64,000 bases of DNA from Monoplex corrugatus (GCA_030674185.1 CM060312.1:72499237-72563236), one strand, 5' to 3'; shown: positions 9,605 through 22,591, numbered from the stretch's first letter. Made by a program: numbers and translations. The notes: generated by a model not told the origin, from the sequence alone.

Positions 9605-11218
9605 ATAAAATTAAGTAACGCCTATATGGCTGAAACAAGAAAACTCTCAGCATGTAAAATTCTCTTGTAGTCTTTAATCCAGGTCTTCCTTTAGAATTTT
9701 GAGGCCTCAACAAAGGAAAAAAAAGCTCTATTACGGTTCAACTTACAAAATTCTCCAACGGAATTATTGTAGACTCTTCATGTCAACAATGCGTTGTCCA
9801 AAAACACAAACACTAAACTAGGTAGTTCACATGGTGACAGGAATCCGAAATCGCAGACTACATCTCAAACCGAACCGGCAGCTGATTGGTTGATACCTCA
9901 CTGTTGCTAATCTTTTACACAGCAGGCGTCTTGTGTGTGTCTGTTTTACGTGTCTGAGAGAATGACAGCATGGAATGGGTCTAACTGAATCATGCTGAAA
10001 TGCTGCGACCTTGATCTGAGTGTAATGTGAGCGCGCATGCACTAGGCCTATCGAATATCATCCGGGCATCGCTTGAACGGCTGTTGACTTTGGCGACAGG
10101 CGACTCCGACTGATCGAAACCAGAGATCCGAATTAACAGCAGCCGCGGGAGAACAAGCTCCTCATGTTACCATCTAGTTTGACTGAAGAAGCCAACAGCT
10201 AAGCTCGCCCTGGGACGGGAGAACAAGCTCCCTTGCGCTCCAGTTGAGCTCCCGACAGATCTACGAGCTGACGATTAGCAGACGAGTCCCTAGATGAGTA
10301 GATCTACTCCTCCGGAGACAGACGAGCGCTCCTGCCGTCCTGGGGCCTAGAGGACTAAGCCTGTAGCTTCATGTTAGGTGAGTCCCTCGTGTGTAAGCTA
10401 AGAAAAATACAATAGTACACGTAACGTATCTAAACAAGTGGACACGTATGTGCATGCGCAAGCACATGCCTTCCCCACCCCCACCCCCACCCCCATCCAC
10501 ACACTCACATTCACATTCACACAGACAGACAGATCCATACAGCGATACACGCACACAGACTGACAGAGCAGGCAAGACTGGAGGCGAGAACGTGAACATC
10601 TTAAATAAATCTATCTCCGCAATAAACGGACCAGCCTGGCTGATATTGTAACGGACCAGCCTAGCTGATATTGTAACGAGTCAAATCTAATGAATAAGAC
10701 ACGATGACAATCTGACGTTCGTAGAAGCCATCACAGATGTGTATTTAGCCTAGATCTATTTCTCTCTCGCTGAAAAAAATACTGGCAGACGATCCTGACA
10801 CCGGTGTCTGCACCCAAATCTCGGTCGACATATGATAGGCTAATGTTGACAGCTGTCAGTTCGGTTTGAGATCTAGTCGCAAGCTTAGGCTAATGTTGAC
10901 GATATCAAAGATTCAAACAACCAGTTGTCAGCTCGGTTTGAGATCTAGTCGCAAGCTCAGTAATGTTGTTATTTACTAGATCTAGCACATCTTCTTGTGG
11001 AAGATAATTTATCAATAGCATAATTAACTCCAATGTATACTAGTCCAGAACCATTACAAATACTTCTCAAACGTTATCCTGATCCACCAGATGCATATGT
11101 TTAACACACACGGTCACAAAGATCAGAGTCTAGACTGTAGATCTGCTGCTTCTGTCGTTGTAAAATCAATCTGGATCGCAGTAGGCTTACACAACGTCAT
11201 TTTTCTTGACGTATTATA
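9605..11218. other. Non-coding; small direct duplications
   Basis: A 25-bp unit is duplicated in tandem at 10626-10675 (ACGGACCAGCCT...). A segment containing CGGTTTGAGATCTAGTCGCA occurs twice between about 10836 and 10960. GAGAACAAGCTCC is repeated near 10148 and 10219. A short C/A-rich tract lies near 10472-10500. No gene is seen. Confidence 0.5.
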
Positions 11219-11385
11219 ACAAGAACCAGAAAAAAAACACGAAAAAAAGAATAAGAACGCGTATTTACTATAACAAGACAAGACAGGCACAAATTTTCGG
11301 CCAACTGGCCTTTGTCAAGCGTAAGATCACAAACAAACACCCGATACAAAAATTAGGAGGAAAAGACTGAAACTTCCCTTTATTA
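11219..11385. repeat. Third copy of the fold-back arm repeat
   Basis: Matches 1051-1228 in the same orientation, including CAAGACAGGC, TTTCGGCCAACTGGCCTTTG and GACTGAAACTTCCC. It lies here as a solo arm with no inverted partner nearby. Confidence 0.85.
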
Positions 11386-12380
11386 TAACAAAATAACAAT
11401 ATGATTACGTCACATACGTACAACAACAAAAATGGTCGCAGACGTGATGGGCCAGAACTAGAAACAAAGTATGAATATGAGTGAATTGGGTTTCGTGTCT
11501 CAATGCTTTTGATGAGTTTTGTTAATTTAAGACGAAGTCGAATCGTTTTACCGACAGAAAACCAGATATGCATTTAGATTTTTCCATCTGGCGAGCAGGC
11601 TGATAATGAAAACTCATAATGGAGATTTGTCTTCAGAAAGAGATTTTGGTGCCGAAACCATGCCTGGTGTTTGTAGAAATCAAATTATATTAGTGAAATA
11701 CGAGGCGAAAAAGAAACTATATACACTACAGAAGATGAGGTTAAGAAGAAAAGGTAAATGCTGTCGCGTTACTTTTTTGGTAAAACACAAAACTGCTGAA
11801 TGTTTGTATCAATTAAATTATGTCCGAAAGCTGCACCCTCGCACCCCCCTCGACGTATAACGGCACAAGATAACAGAAAAAGTAAAAGTAAGTAAAATAA
11901 GCTATGAAAACGATACGATACGCAAAAGGTGTGGTTAGAAAGAACAGGTAAATGTTGTCCCATTACCATGAGATCGCAGGGAACTGACATGATCATGAGG
12001 GAGACTATTTTTCTTGGTACCAGTATCATCAGGCTGTGCACATCTCACCTTCGACTCTTTACCTCCTGCAAGCCTAAACGAAGTCAGATATCTGTTCACA
12101 GCTGGATGGACAGGAGGCCGCATACAATTTTCCTTGGGCGTGATTCAGACCGTTTTCCCGATGTCTCAGGTCACCACATGTGCAGACCTGTTAGTGCTTG
12201 GACTCCCTATGTGCATGTACACACGCACAGCATCACATAAGCACGTTAAAAATCCTGTGAGTCATGTTGGAGTCCGGTGGTTTATGAAAACATGAAAATA
12301 TCCAGCATGTACACCCACCCCAACATACTGCTTGCACATACGCGCCCGAGAAAAAAATCGGAGCACTTAAAAGAAATTTA
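11386..12380. other. Non-coding, nothing recognised
   Basis: A few open frames of 60-100 codons are present but none shows a domain or a convincing splice context. Confidence 0.4.
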
Positions 12381-12460
12381 TAGGCGTAATAGCCAAGTGG
12401 TTAAGACACTGTTTTTCCAGTTGGAATGTCTGGGCTCGAACCTGTTTGATTGTCATCGCA
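12381..12460 (+). mobile_element. tRNA-derived SINE head
   Basis: The plus strand has a box A-like AATAGCCAAGTGGTTAAGAC and a box B-like GGGCTCGAACC about 45 bp later, in tRNA spacing. The arms do not pair well enough for a working tRNA. Body and target duplication are not delimited, so the 3' extent (possibly to about 12550) is uncertain. Confidence 0.55.
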
Positions 12461-12718
12461 CGGGCTGACACAGTCAGTCACTCTCCCACGTTCTCATCAA
12501 GCCAAGTTGACAGTACCAAAAGGAAAGACAGACCTTTCGACCCGGGACTTTACAGATCAACATCCTGGCAATCAAACCACTCTTAAGTCGGGAATAACAA
12601 GGCAAATGTGACTTAATATTCAAACAGATATTGGGACAAGGGAATGACGACATGGTACGTGAAAATAAGTGACGATGAGATGGTCAACCAATCAATGCCA
12701 GATTCTCTAGATGTATAT
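12461..12718. other. Non-coding, nothing recognised
   Basis: May include the body of the preceding SINE. No gene is seen. Confidence 0.4.
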
Positions 12719-12756
12719 ATACAACAACAACAACAAAGTCGTCGTCGTCGGCCTCT

Positions 12757-15061
12757 TCACATCTCAGGAGATGATAGTCTGCACCAGGAGGCGTTGTGGT
12801 CATGACGTGCACTTTCTGCTGTGGCCGTGCAGGCCGATTCTTGAATGGCAATCTCTGTCACATCTGCCACATACAAACTGAGTTGCTGTTGTTTGGTTTC
12901 TGGAACGTCGCCTGCGAAGAGCCCTTTTCCCATCTGCGCTTTCTGCTCTCCTCCTCTCCGCATTCGCAACACCTTACTGAACGGCTGTCCTCCATGCCGC
13001 CCTGTCTCCACCAGAGTCTCCCAAAAGCCTGGGTCAATTCCTGAGCTTCTAAGGTCCCTTTTTGCATGAGTCCACAAAGCGTAGCTGTGGGCGGCCCGGA
13101 GTTCGCTTCCAGTTTGCGGGTTTGCTGTAGAGAATGTCTTCTGGGATGCGTCCATCCTCCATTCGACGCACATGGCCAAGCCAGCGTAATCGGCGTTGGC
13201 TTAGGAGGGCAAAAATGGTCTGTAGGCCCGCACAACGGAGGACCTCTAACCTTGTCTTGCCGTCGGATGCCGAGGATGCGTGGCAAGCAGCTGAGATGGA
13301 AAGTGTTGACCCTCTTTTCTTGGCTGGCGTATGTGGTCCAGGCTTCACTAGAGTAGAGAAGTGTGCTCAACATACATGATCTGTACACCTGCATTTTGGT
13401 GTTCGCAGTGAGATTGCTGTTGGACCAGACCCAGTTTAGCCATGACTGATGAGGCCTTTGCAATTCTGGCGCTGATTTCAGCGTCCAGAGAGAGGTTGTC
13501 GCTTATGGTGGACCCCAAGTACTGAAATTTGTGGACATTGTTGAGGTCATAGTCTCCAATATGTAGAGATGGTGGTTCTTCACAGCCTTGGCCTAAGATC
13601 TCAGTTTTCTTCAAGCTGCTTGTGAGACCAAACTCTCTGCAAGCGTGGGCGAAGCGATCAACGAGCCTCTGGAGATCTTGGTCACTGTGGGAAGCCAGCG
13701 CAGCATCATCTGCAGAAATAGCTTCCCTGATGGTCTTCTTTTCCACCTTAGTTTTGGAATGAAGCCTGACAATGTTGAAGAGCTTTCTATCAGTCCTTGT
13801 ATGAAGATATACACCTTCTTCAGATTTGCAGAAGGCATAGGTCAGCAGCATCGAGAAGAAGATCCCGAACAGAGTTGGGGCTAAAACACACCCCTGTTTC
13901 ACTCCGCTGCTGATCCTAAAAGGCTCTGATGTGGCACCATTGTAGCACACAGTGCCATGCATGTCCTCGTGGAAAGACTCGATAATAGCTGATAGTTTTG
14001 GGGGGCAGCCGATTTTCTTCAAAAGCTTGAAAAGACCACTCCGACTGACCAGGTCGAACGCTTTCGTGAGGTCAGTGAAGGCGAGGTAAAGGGGCATGTG
14101 TTGCTCGCGGCACTTTTCCTGCAGTTGGCGGACAGAGAAGATCATGTCGATGGTCGATCTTCCGGCCCTGAAGCCGCACTGAGACTCAGGGTAGATGCGA
14201 GCTGCCAGCCTCTGAAGACGGGTTAAGACGACTCTGGCGAATGCTTTCCCAACAATGCTGAGTAGTGAAATTCCGCGATAATTATTACAGTCACTGCGGT
14301 CGCCCTTGTTATTATACAGCGTTACTATCCTCACGTCTCTCATGTCTCTTGGAATGAAGCCTTCCTTCCAGCACATGCACAAAAGTTCATGCAGGTCGTT
14401 GAGAAGAGCAGGCTTCCCGCACTTGATGACCTCTGGAGGTATTCCATCTTCATCAGGGTTTTCCCGACGCCAAACCGTCAATCGCCTTGCTTAGTTCTTC
14501 AAGTGTTGGCTCAGCATCCAACTCCTCCATGACAGGCAAGTCCTCAGTGGCATTCAGGGCTGCATCGGTGACAAAGTTCTGCGTGAAGTACAGCTCCAGG
14601 TAGTGCTCTACCCATCTCTCCATCTGCTTTGCTGAGTCTGTGATGCTGTCTCCTGCTTTGGACTTTAGAGGAGCTGACTTGGGGGCTGCTGGGCCAGTCG
14701 CTTGTTTGATGCCAGCGTACATGCTGCCAGTGTTGCCTGAATCTGCTGACTGCTGAATACTTGAGTTTAACTGTAGCCAGTAGTCATTGGCGCATCGCCG
14801 AGCAGTTTGTTGGGCCTTGCTGCGGGCAGCTCTGTAAGCATCACGAGTAGTTTGGCTATTGTTGTGTTTATACGCAAGTAAAGCCTTGCGTTTTGCTTCC
14901 ACCACTGGTTCCATTTCCTGCCAGTTCGCCTCAAACCAGTCGGGATTTTTGCGTTCTTTTTTCGCAAATATACTCAGGGCGGACTGACAGATTGTGTCCT
15001 TCACGTGATTCCACTTTTCCCCCAGCGTTTTGGATCTCTGAGCCACTCTTGAGCGCTTCAT
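12757..15061 (-). pseudogene. LINE linker, reverse transcriptase and C-terminal finger
   Basis: Minus frames 15061-14453 (Lys/Ala-rich linker ending MERWVEHYLELY) and 14481-13348 (RT) overlap with a frame change. RT landmarks are NNYRGISLLS, ECRAGRSTID-like CGFRAGRSTIDM, LAFTDLTKAFDLV (motif A), SSGVKQGCVLAPTLF, and a mutated catalytic box ISADDAAL where FADD is usual. After another frame change near 13400 come LNTFHL-like, LSQRRLRWLGHVRRMEDGRIP and a Cys/His end CHSRIGLHGHSRKC. All standard C-terminal parts are present, so 3' truncation is excluded, but several frame breaks make it inactive. Confidence 0.88.
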
Positions 15062-15074
15062 TCAGGGTTTCTAC

Positions 15075-15978
15075 AAACTCCCCGTCTTGGTCGGATCGGA
15101 CATGCGACAGGCATCAATCCTTGGGCGACCTTTCTTCTTTGAGTGGTGCAGTCTTCTGGGTAGAAGCTTGATCTTGCTGCGTACCAGGGTGTGGTCCGTG
15201 TCGCAATCAGCGCTGTGGAAACTCCTCGTGTTGAGGACGTTGTTAAGGTCCGACCTCCTTGTTATGACGAGGTCGAGCTGATGCCAGTGGTGGGATCTGG
15301 GGTGGCGCCATGACACCTTGACTCCTTATTGCTGAGAAAGGTGTCGGTGATGGCCAGCTTGTGGTAAGAGCAAAGCTGCAGGAGTCTTTGACCGTTCTCA
15401 TTTTGCTTCCCAACACCATAATGTCCAATGCTGATTGGCCAGGCCTCAAAATCAGCACCTACGCGTGCGTTCAGGTTTCCCAGTATGACGAGACCTTCCT
15501 TGCTCGGAACTCTTCTGACAACAGCATCCAGGGCCTCATAGAACTGGTCCTTGATGTCGGGTGAGGAACTTAATGTTGGGACATAGGCACAGATGAAGTT
15601 GACTGTGCCTGAACTGGTCGTCATTTTTAGTGAGCAGTCTCTCCGTACTCCCGTGGGGAGCTCTATGGTTGCTAGGAGGGAGTTCTTTACAACGAAGCCC
15701 ACACCATGAGTACGTGGCTCCCCTGGGTTCTTCCCCTGCCAGAAAAACGTGTAGTTCTTCTCACGCAGTGATCCGTCTCCAGGTAGCCTTGTCTCCTGTA
15801 ATGCAACGATGTCGACGTTGAGTCACTGAAGCTCCCTGTCTATCACGGCCGTCTTCCGCGTGTCGTCTAACAGCTGTAGGTCGCTGTCAAAACCAGGACA
15901 CACTGTCCTTACGTTCCAGCTTGATATCGAAGAGCTGGCATCTTCTTTTTCTTCTTTGTGTTGCCTGGTGTGTGGCAT
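15075..15978 (-). pseudogene. LINE apurinic-type endonuclease domain
   Basis: The frame starts with ATG at 15978 and soon shows SWNVRTV, VDIVALQETRLPG, NARVGADFE, and near the end HQLDLVITRR and ADCDTDHTLV. These are the successive APE-like motifs that nick target DNA for target-primed reverse transcription. Damage: an in-frame TGA between RELQ and LNVD, a frame change near 15300, and the usual GDFNA replaced by GNLNA, which loses the conserved Asp. This domain is dead. Confidence 0.85.
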
Positions 15979-17127
15979 TTACAACCTGCCTGTCAAGTTT
16001 CCTCTAAGCTCCAAGCACCCATTGAAGCAAACAGGTTGTGGCGGGGTAACACCTTACTGACTGGGGGCTGTCTAGCTTGAGGCGGGCGGTAGCTACCCAG
16101 TGGAATGTGAACATTCCTCCCACCGTCAAGAGTAACCCCTGGCGCCGGGCTCTATGCCAAATAACCCTAGGCCTATAACCGGTAACTGCTACTCTCCGTG
16201 TTGTGTCGACGCTGTGTTACCAGCCAAGCTGGAGTGACCTCTCCTGGGCAAGTGAATATGGAGGACGAGCTGTTGCCCATGCAGCAGATCCCCCCCTCTC
16301 CTCACCACTAGTAGAATCCAGGGGAAAGACATAGGCCTGTACGCCTGGTACCAGGGGCGACGCAGGAGTTGCCAGAACGAGGTTGTCGACAACGACGAAC
16401 TGCCTTAGGGACTCCAACTCCGGATTTTTCCTCGAGATTTACTTCTGAAGCCTTTCCCTTGAATGGGTGTAGCCGCAAGGCAGCAGAGGTTTGAAGTCAA
16501 GAGTTTTCCTTCCCAGGCTGACGAGTCCCATCTACCCGATGCAGTGTTAACATCACCCCCTCGCGTGGTTTGGCACGCCTGTTGAGGCGAGGTCCCAGGG
16601 TGTGGTGTTTGGAGCCAGCACATGAGAGATTTAGAGGATGGACGAGGACCAGTGATGCCCGTCCACCCTACCCAACCGGGTAGAGTGCAGCAGCCAGACA
16701 TCAAAGGTATTACCTCTATCCAGAGCCCCCTACAACAAAGTAAAGGTAAATAAAAGTGATGCGCTCAAAAAACTGGATCGCACTGCACTGCAGCCACGCG
16801 ATCTCATAGGGGAGAACAGCCCGAGTTTCACATGGTAAATTGACTGTGACAAAAGAAACGAATGTGAATGAATATCTGCACATCTACAGTGAAATGAATA
16901 TTAACTGAAATACATTACAGTCTCAAACACACACCTGACAACAATGTCTCAGCTCAAACTCGAGTACAAAAGCTCACGCAATCGAAAAGATATAATTATT
17001 TGTTATTGCTACTCAGTGAACTTTAGAAAATGGTGTCTTTTGGTCCAATTGGAATGGAACACAATTTAAATCTCATTCTCTTGACCACAGTATGAGGTGA
17101 TAAAAAAAAGTCAGGTCTTTAGGCCCA

Positions 17128-17340
17128 TGAAGAATGAGCTATATTAATCACACGCTCAAAATGAGCTCTATTGGTTAATCACACGCTCAATATAAGCTAT
17201 ATTGGTTAATCACACGCTCAAAATGAGCTGTATTGACTAATTACACACTCAAGATGAGCTGTATTAATCACACGCTCAAATGAGCTATGCTGGTTAATCA
17301 CGCACCCAAAATGAGCAATATCAGTCAATCACACGCCCAA
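17128..17340. repeat. Degenerate tandem repeat, about 32-35 bp unit, about 6-7 copies
   Basis: Units consist of ATGAGCTATATTGGTTAATC followed by ACACGCTCAA with small length changes. Copies are 75-90% alike by eye. Confidence 0.85.
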
Positions 17341-18744
17341 ACACATAAATATGAAGAGAACACTGCTGCCAGTACATGTTGAGAATAACCTCCTCTCCTG
17401 GAAGGAAACCACCCGTTGAAAGGAAACCATCCGTGGAAGTTGAAGAGATGTCGAACCCGTGGTGGCTGTCTTGAAGTCCAATTCACTGTAAAACTTAGGC
17501 AGGAATTGGCTATGAGTTTTGACAGGGATCAAAAATCCCGAGTCATTGTTACATTTTGTCTACTTTTTGTTCCACAAAATGCTAAAAACGGATGAATTAT
17601 TAAAAAGGAAAAAAGAAGGGGAAAAACCCAAGAAATAAAGAATTTTGAGTCAGGGAACAGAAATTGTCTGACTTAGAACTGGAATCAGGTCTGATATCAG
17701 CAATCAGCTACACTCGGATAGACAAAATGCAATCCTTGTTAAGTGGCGATCCTGACACAACACCTAAGTCAGGTATGTGTATGGATGATGAGATATCTGA
17801 TGAACTTTAATACTGTATAACATATCACTGATTCATACATCGCACACAGAAAATGAATATGCAATGTTCACATAAAATCAGGGAAGGATTCGAGTTCTAA
17901 TTGATCATGTAAACACATGTAATTCCAACACATCCTGCCACATTCACGCAACACAAGAGCCAGACGTGAACTGGGGCAAGGGAAAAGACATCCCAGTATC
18001 CTTCCTTCATGAATCCATATATTAAACAAAACAAAAACATTGAAGTTCTGACAAAGTAATTTCTACAACAACAAAAATCTTACAAATCAACAAATAAAAA
18101 TCATGGGCAGGTAAATCTGTGTCTGCTCTTTGAAATGATCAGTGATAGAAATAATCGGTGCTCAGTAACAGTGCGCCCACACTTTAGAAGATCGAGATGT
18201 TAGGAAAGACAGAACCGAAAGTATAGTGTGTGACTTAATTTTATAATGAATGCTCAAATGTCAAACAGCTAATAATTGCTGTTGAATAGTTTGCCGTCTG
18301 CCTTTGATCGTAAAGAAATTGTAAGTTGCTTCAATAAAATCATAAATGGTACAATAACAACACGACAAAAAACATGTAGCATGCAAACTTAACCTCGCTT
18401 ATTTCGAGGGATGCAGACATCAGGACAGTACATGTACAATCACCCACGTACCACAGTTGCAGAAAAAAAAACTTTTCTCCTTCCTGTGTTCAGCTGGTGG
18501 GAGATTGGGTGACTTGGGAAACAAGCGAATGTCATCCCCACTGAGTTTTGCGGTCAGAAAATTCAAAAGAACCGATTTTAATGGGTAGTGAGAAATGACC
18601 GTTTAACAAAATCTTGAAAATAGTTCTAATCTTTCTGCAAATCAAAGGGTTTCCTCACACGCCACTCCTGTAGCCAAGTACGACAACTCTAAAAGCGCAG
18701 GTTGCTGTCTGTTTGCACGCTTGTCGCCTGCGAAGAATACGTTC

Positions 18745-18960
18745 GAAAGCGGAATGGAAAGTGTCGGAGTTTGGAGTATGATTTATGTGCAGGCTGGGAC
18801 TGAACTCAAGACATTGGATATAGAATTCATATATCTGTCAACAGAGCCAGTCAACTTATTGAATGAAACGAGTGCATGTGCATTTACTTAGAATTAGACC
18901 TAGGTCATTCATGCGGATGGCAAATATCCTACCGCTAAACCACGGAAGCTTGTATTGTTG
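18745..18960 (-). mobile_element. SINE-like remnant
   Basis: Contains a decayed box B-like GGGACTGAACTC in a context like that of the tRNA heads at 7.3 and 36.4 kb, with AACCACGG near the right end. Very degraded. Confidence 0.3.
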
Positions 18961-20439
18961 CGTGAGAATGTTTTGAAGATGAGTGGCCTCAACAATGTCT
19001 TAAGTTGGTGATTTGAAAAAAAAAGTTCTTTTAGATAGACACTTTGACCAATACCCGCAAAACTTGAATTAAAATCTTAGATCAGAGGAATATTTCGAGT
19101 TCTATTTCCGTTTAAACTGTGCTTTCAAATGGAAAAATATGTTGATTGTACACATGAGAGTTGTTTTAGAGGTGCATACAGGGTCTATAATTCATATTTG
19201 GGATATCGCTTATCTTAGTGCATACACTTCGTTACACAAATGACGTCCTAACAGAGTTGCAGTGGCCTATGTATAAAGAGGAAGTAAAGGATGAAGAACA
19301 CACCCTCTACATGTACTCATGTACAACCTATAAAAAACAGAAGAGATGAAAAGCTGTTGGAAAGGGTATATTTTGTAAATCTGTGTAATACTGGTATAAT
19401 TCTGTCAATTAATGATGAATGCTCGGTCCTCCAGCTTTCACCCTTTTTGTCCAGACATTTTTTAAAAGAGAGAGGAGAAGGTTTTAGTTTGGTTTGTTTT
19501 TTTTGTTTTTGGTTTTTTTGTTGTTGGTTTTTTTGTTTGTTTTTTGCATATTTTTTATGACTGATTTTTTGTATTGCATGAAAATTACGAAACAAACAAA
19601 AACATGATATATTTTACATGGGCAGTCGCACTTGTTTTGAATACATTTTTATGTCAAAATATCGTGCGTTCGTAGTCATTAGATGTCATTTGGCAGAAAA
19701 ATGATGATGACAAGACTCATGGTAAACGAAAACCTGGAGTATCACATTTACAAGAATACTTCATATGATAATGTATCTGTCCCAACAACAAATTTAACAT
19801 GACTATTTCATCAAGTCTACATATGTAATATTAGATTTTTGTATGAAAACAATTTTTAAATTCATTATGTATCATATTTGTTACTGATATGTATGTTTGT
19901 TTAATATTATTGTTGTTGTTGTTGTTGTTTTGTATCAAGTACTGCTGGTTTTAAGTACCTTTTGAAAAACAATTTATCTTTGCTGTATTTTCTTTTTATT
20001 TACATGGGTAAATGTAGAATTTTGCATGGAACACACTGAAGTTAAAAATATTGTCTGATCTAAAACAAACTTTGCATCCATACAATACAATCGTTTCTGT
20101 TTCAGTCCCTTGTATCATCATGTCCTACTAATTTGGATATAAAATGAAGGCAGAGAGATCAGAAAGAACTTAGTCAGCAGGTCCAACATCTTTCCATAAT
20201 GTGAGTTGAAGACGTGTGACATTCAGCTATTTTACTGTTACCATCGGCTCAATGTGTGAGACGACTTTTGATAAAGTGGGCGACAACTTTTCCTAAGATA
20301 CTCAGTAAAAAAAAAAATACATGGCAATTATCAGCATTGTGTCTCTCTCCATCTTTTTAATGTGCTTTCTAAAAAGAATGTTCTCTAAGAGTTTCATGGA
20401 CAGCAAATAAGATAACGTGACAAAGATGCAAAACAAAAA

Positions 20440-20692
20440 AACATTAATGAAGAAGATAAAGAAAAGACAAGCAGCATTTATGGGACATTTTTATGAGGCA
20501 AGAGAAATTTGAGCACCTAGTCATAACAGGACAGCTAGAGGGGAAAAAAGCACCAGGCAGACCCAGGGAGAAAATAATACATAGTTTTGCAGAGTGGATA
20601 TGCTTGCAGCAACCAAAGATAGATTCGTATGGAGGGCAATCATCGCCAACATCATACTGCATTGCACATGATGATGATGATGATGATGATGT
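20440..20692 (+). mobile_element. LINE 3'-end fragment with (GAT)n tail
   Basis: The plus strand encodes, with frame shifts, LMKKIKKRQAAF, HLVITGQLEGKKAPGRPREK and WRAIIANIILH, then (GAT)7. The same C-terminal motif (HLVTTGKLEGRRAPGRPREK) and trinucleotide tail occur in the LINE at 44.0-46.9 kb, so it is a truncated copy of that family. Confidence 0.85.
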
Positions 20693-21579
20693 GTCCGTCC
20701 CCACTTTCGAGTATCAGTATAGTAACAGCACCAATCCATGTGTTTTGTTTAGTCTGAGATGTCTAAGAGCTCTCTTAATTTTATCCTCTCCAGTTCTCTT
20801 ATCAAAGCGTCCAACGCCAAGAGGGTCTGCTTGTTCCTCAAGCTGTGTAACATTCTCCACTTGTTTCTGCTCTGAACGCTTTTACAAAATGATCAAAACA
20901 GTGATTGTTCTGATACCTCGCTGTCGAGGAGACACCCTGATCACTGACATCACCCCACTCCAAAAGAGCTAGGAGACTTAATTGTTTTCTGTATACTTCT
21001 GCCTTTTGGTTTTCATCAGTATATCGGTATGATTGTCTCCATTCAACAAAAACAAGGCTGTTTGTTTGTTTGGTTTGTTTTGTTTTGTTTTGTTTTGATT
21101 CTTTTGTTTGTTTGCTTTTGCTTAGTGTCTTTGGACGTTCGAATGTTTTCTCTTTTTACCTGCGTGTTGCCTTTTTCGCGATCCTGCACTCAGTGTTGAA
21201 CTATTTTACTTCTTTTCTTGTCTGTGTATATGTTACCCTGGAGACATTCTACAGCCATGCGCAAGCCTATATTCAAGCAATTGATCCCACTGTCGACAGA
21301 GTTAGTGAACATGCCTGTTGCTTAAACAATCAGCTTCTGGAAGTATTCGCTTACGATGCGTTCTTCAAATGTTGGTCTTTCGTTTATTCTGCACAATGTT
21401 CTCTTCAAAAGGTGGTTCTTCTTTGCCCTGATTCCTTTCTTTAACGTTTAACAGAAACACTACCAGTAAATGTTTTGATTCATGTCTTTCTGAGACCTAT
21501 AATTCTGTGTTTAGGTCTTTTTTCTCTCGTCAGCCTGACGGATGAATAGAAATACTAATTACTAGTCTTCAGGGCCTGG
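20693..21579. other. Non-coding, T/G-rich in part
   Basis: TTTTG/TTTG repeats at 21058-21115. The 124-codon frame at 21070-21444 shows no domain and is probably chance. Confidence 0.45.
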
Positions 21580-21960
21580 TGTGGGTCTTCGTGTGGATGG
21601 ACCAATCCTTGAAGTACAACGGCCTACGGAGTAGGAAATGGATTTGATCTCCAATCAATGAAAAAGAAAAAAAACATTTCGGGATATTTCTGCCCTCGCC
21701 GATCCTATGTAACGTGTTGTGGGCCATTGCGAAGAATGAGACCACACAGTCGAGCCTCGCACACTTTAACTTAAGGATACGTCATTAAGGATGTTACTCA
21801 AATTTCCTAACACCGCAGGTATCTGTGTTTCTCGAGAGTAGTTGACGCAGGGATGTGTTATGAAAGTAAGCGTAGAGTATAGTCCTGCCACTCAGTCTCA
21901 ATCCAGAATGTAAGTCGAGAGCATTATGAACATAAACCCCATTATCATGATAATCATCAA
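21580..21960 (+). mobile_element. SINE, diverged member of a shared-core family
   Basis: A box B-like GGATTTGATCTCC is followed by a body that aligns by eye with the SINEs at 50.7-51.1 and 57.9-58.26 kb: ATTTCTGCCC, GGATACGTCATTAAGGATGT and GTTATGAAAGTAAGCGTAGA. Confidence 0.6.
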
Positions 21961-21963
21961 AAT

Positions 21964-22345
21964 TGTCCCTGTGGACTTTAATGACCTGATGTCGTGCTGT
22001 CCTCAGTTTCGGTTTTCTTTACTGCTTCCATGTATGAGCTGAATTCAGTTGGGGTCTTTGGTAAATGTTGATGATCATAGCATTTCAAAGTCTTAAGACA
22101 CTTCTCTTTTTTGCCACCTATGGACTGGTACACGGTTGTCAACTTATCCAGCAACATTTCTGTAGATATCTGCAGGAACACTTTATGATCCTGGCGGGGC
22201 GCTTTATGCTTGATTTGCGTCAGGTCTTTGGCATTCTTGGTATTGGAAGATGCGTCTGCTACAGATTCCTTTTCTGGCAATTGGCAGAGTGCTATAATGG
22301 ATTCCCTGTTCAGTAATGTGTTGAAATGCTCAATCCGGCATATGA
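21964..22345 (-). pseudogene. Unidentified open frame, possibly a LINE linker fragment
   Basis: A minus-strand frame of about 115 codons from RIEHFNTLLNRES to TEDSTTSGH. The opening HFNTLLNRES resembles the segment between endonuclease and RT in RTE-like LINEs, but the following 80 residues (KCYDHQHLPKTPTEF and so on) match nothing I recognise. It ends 35 bp before the 5' LTR of the gypsy element. It could be a small host exon. Confidence 0.3.
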
Positions 22346-22379
22346 AATAGTGAAATATATCACCACCACTTGAATATAC

Positions 22380-22554
22380 TGTAGCTACTTACCTAATTCA
22401 TATTTCGAATTGTGAATCATCGTTCTTGTCTGTAACTTTAAAGATAGAGTTGTTTCCCGTTGTTGTGAGTAATCATTCAGACGTTGCCTGTCGATCTTTT
22501 TTGAAACCAGATTCAAAGTTTGTGTGTCATAGTTCGTGTTGAAAAATATTAACA
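22380..22554 (+). repeat. 5' LTR (175 bp)
   Basis: Begins TGTAGCTACTTACC and ends ATTAACA. Compared by hand with the 3' LTR it differs by about 8 substitutions and a 5-bp indel. Confidence 0.93.
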
Positions 22555-22560
22555 CGCTAA

Positions 22561-22579
22561 ATTGGTGACCCGGACGCCG
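22561..22579 (+). other. Candidate primer-binding site
   Basis: TTGGTGACCCGGACGCC lies 7-8 nt after the 5' LTR, where gypsy elements prime minus-strand synthesis from a tRNA 3' end. The tRNA was not identified. Confidence 0.55.
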
Positions 22580-22591
22580 AACAACGTAAGT

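Larger units (their letters stand above)
12719..16738 (-). mobile_element. Near full-length non-LTR retrotransposon (LINE) with (GTT)n tail
   Basis: In minus-strand order: a GC-rich 5' region (16738-15979), an endonuclease, a basic linker, a reverse transcriptase, a C-terminal zinc-finger-like end, and a 3' tail of GTT/GTC trinucleotides at 12719-12750. Length is about 4 kb. The clade was not assigned. The APE-type endonuclease and single-ORF layout exclude R2-type elements. Fragments of a related LINE occur at 40.33-41.05 kb. Confidence 0.85.
16739..20439. other. Long non-coding stretch with a degenerate tandem repeat
   Basis: Apart from the tandem repeat at 17128-17340 and a faint SINE remnant near 18745-18960, I see no gene, transposon protein or RNA. 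The sequence is AT-rich with T/G-rich runs near 19490-19560 and (GTT)n at 19908-19930. Confidence 0.5.

Noticed and set aside
11606..11860. 84-codon basic plus-strand frame as a small gene
   Set aside because: No domain, no splice sites with support and no homologous copy in the window. It is compatible with chance.
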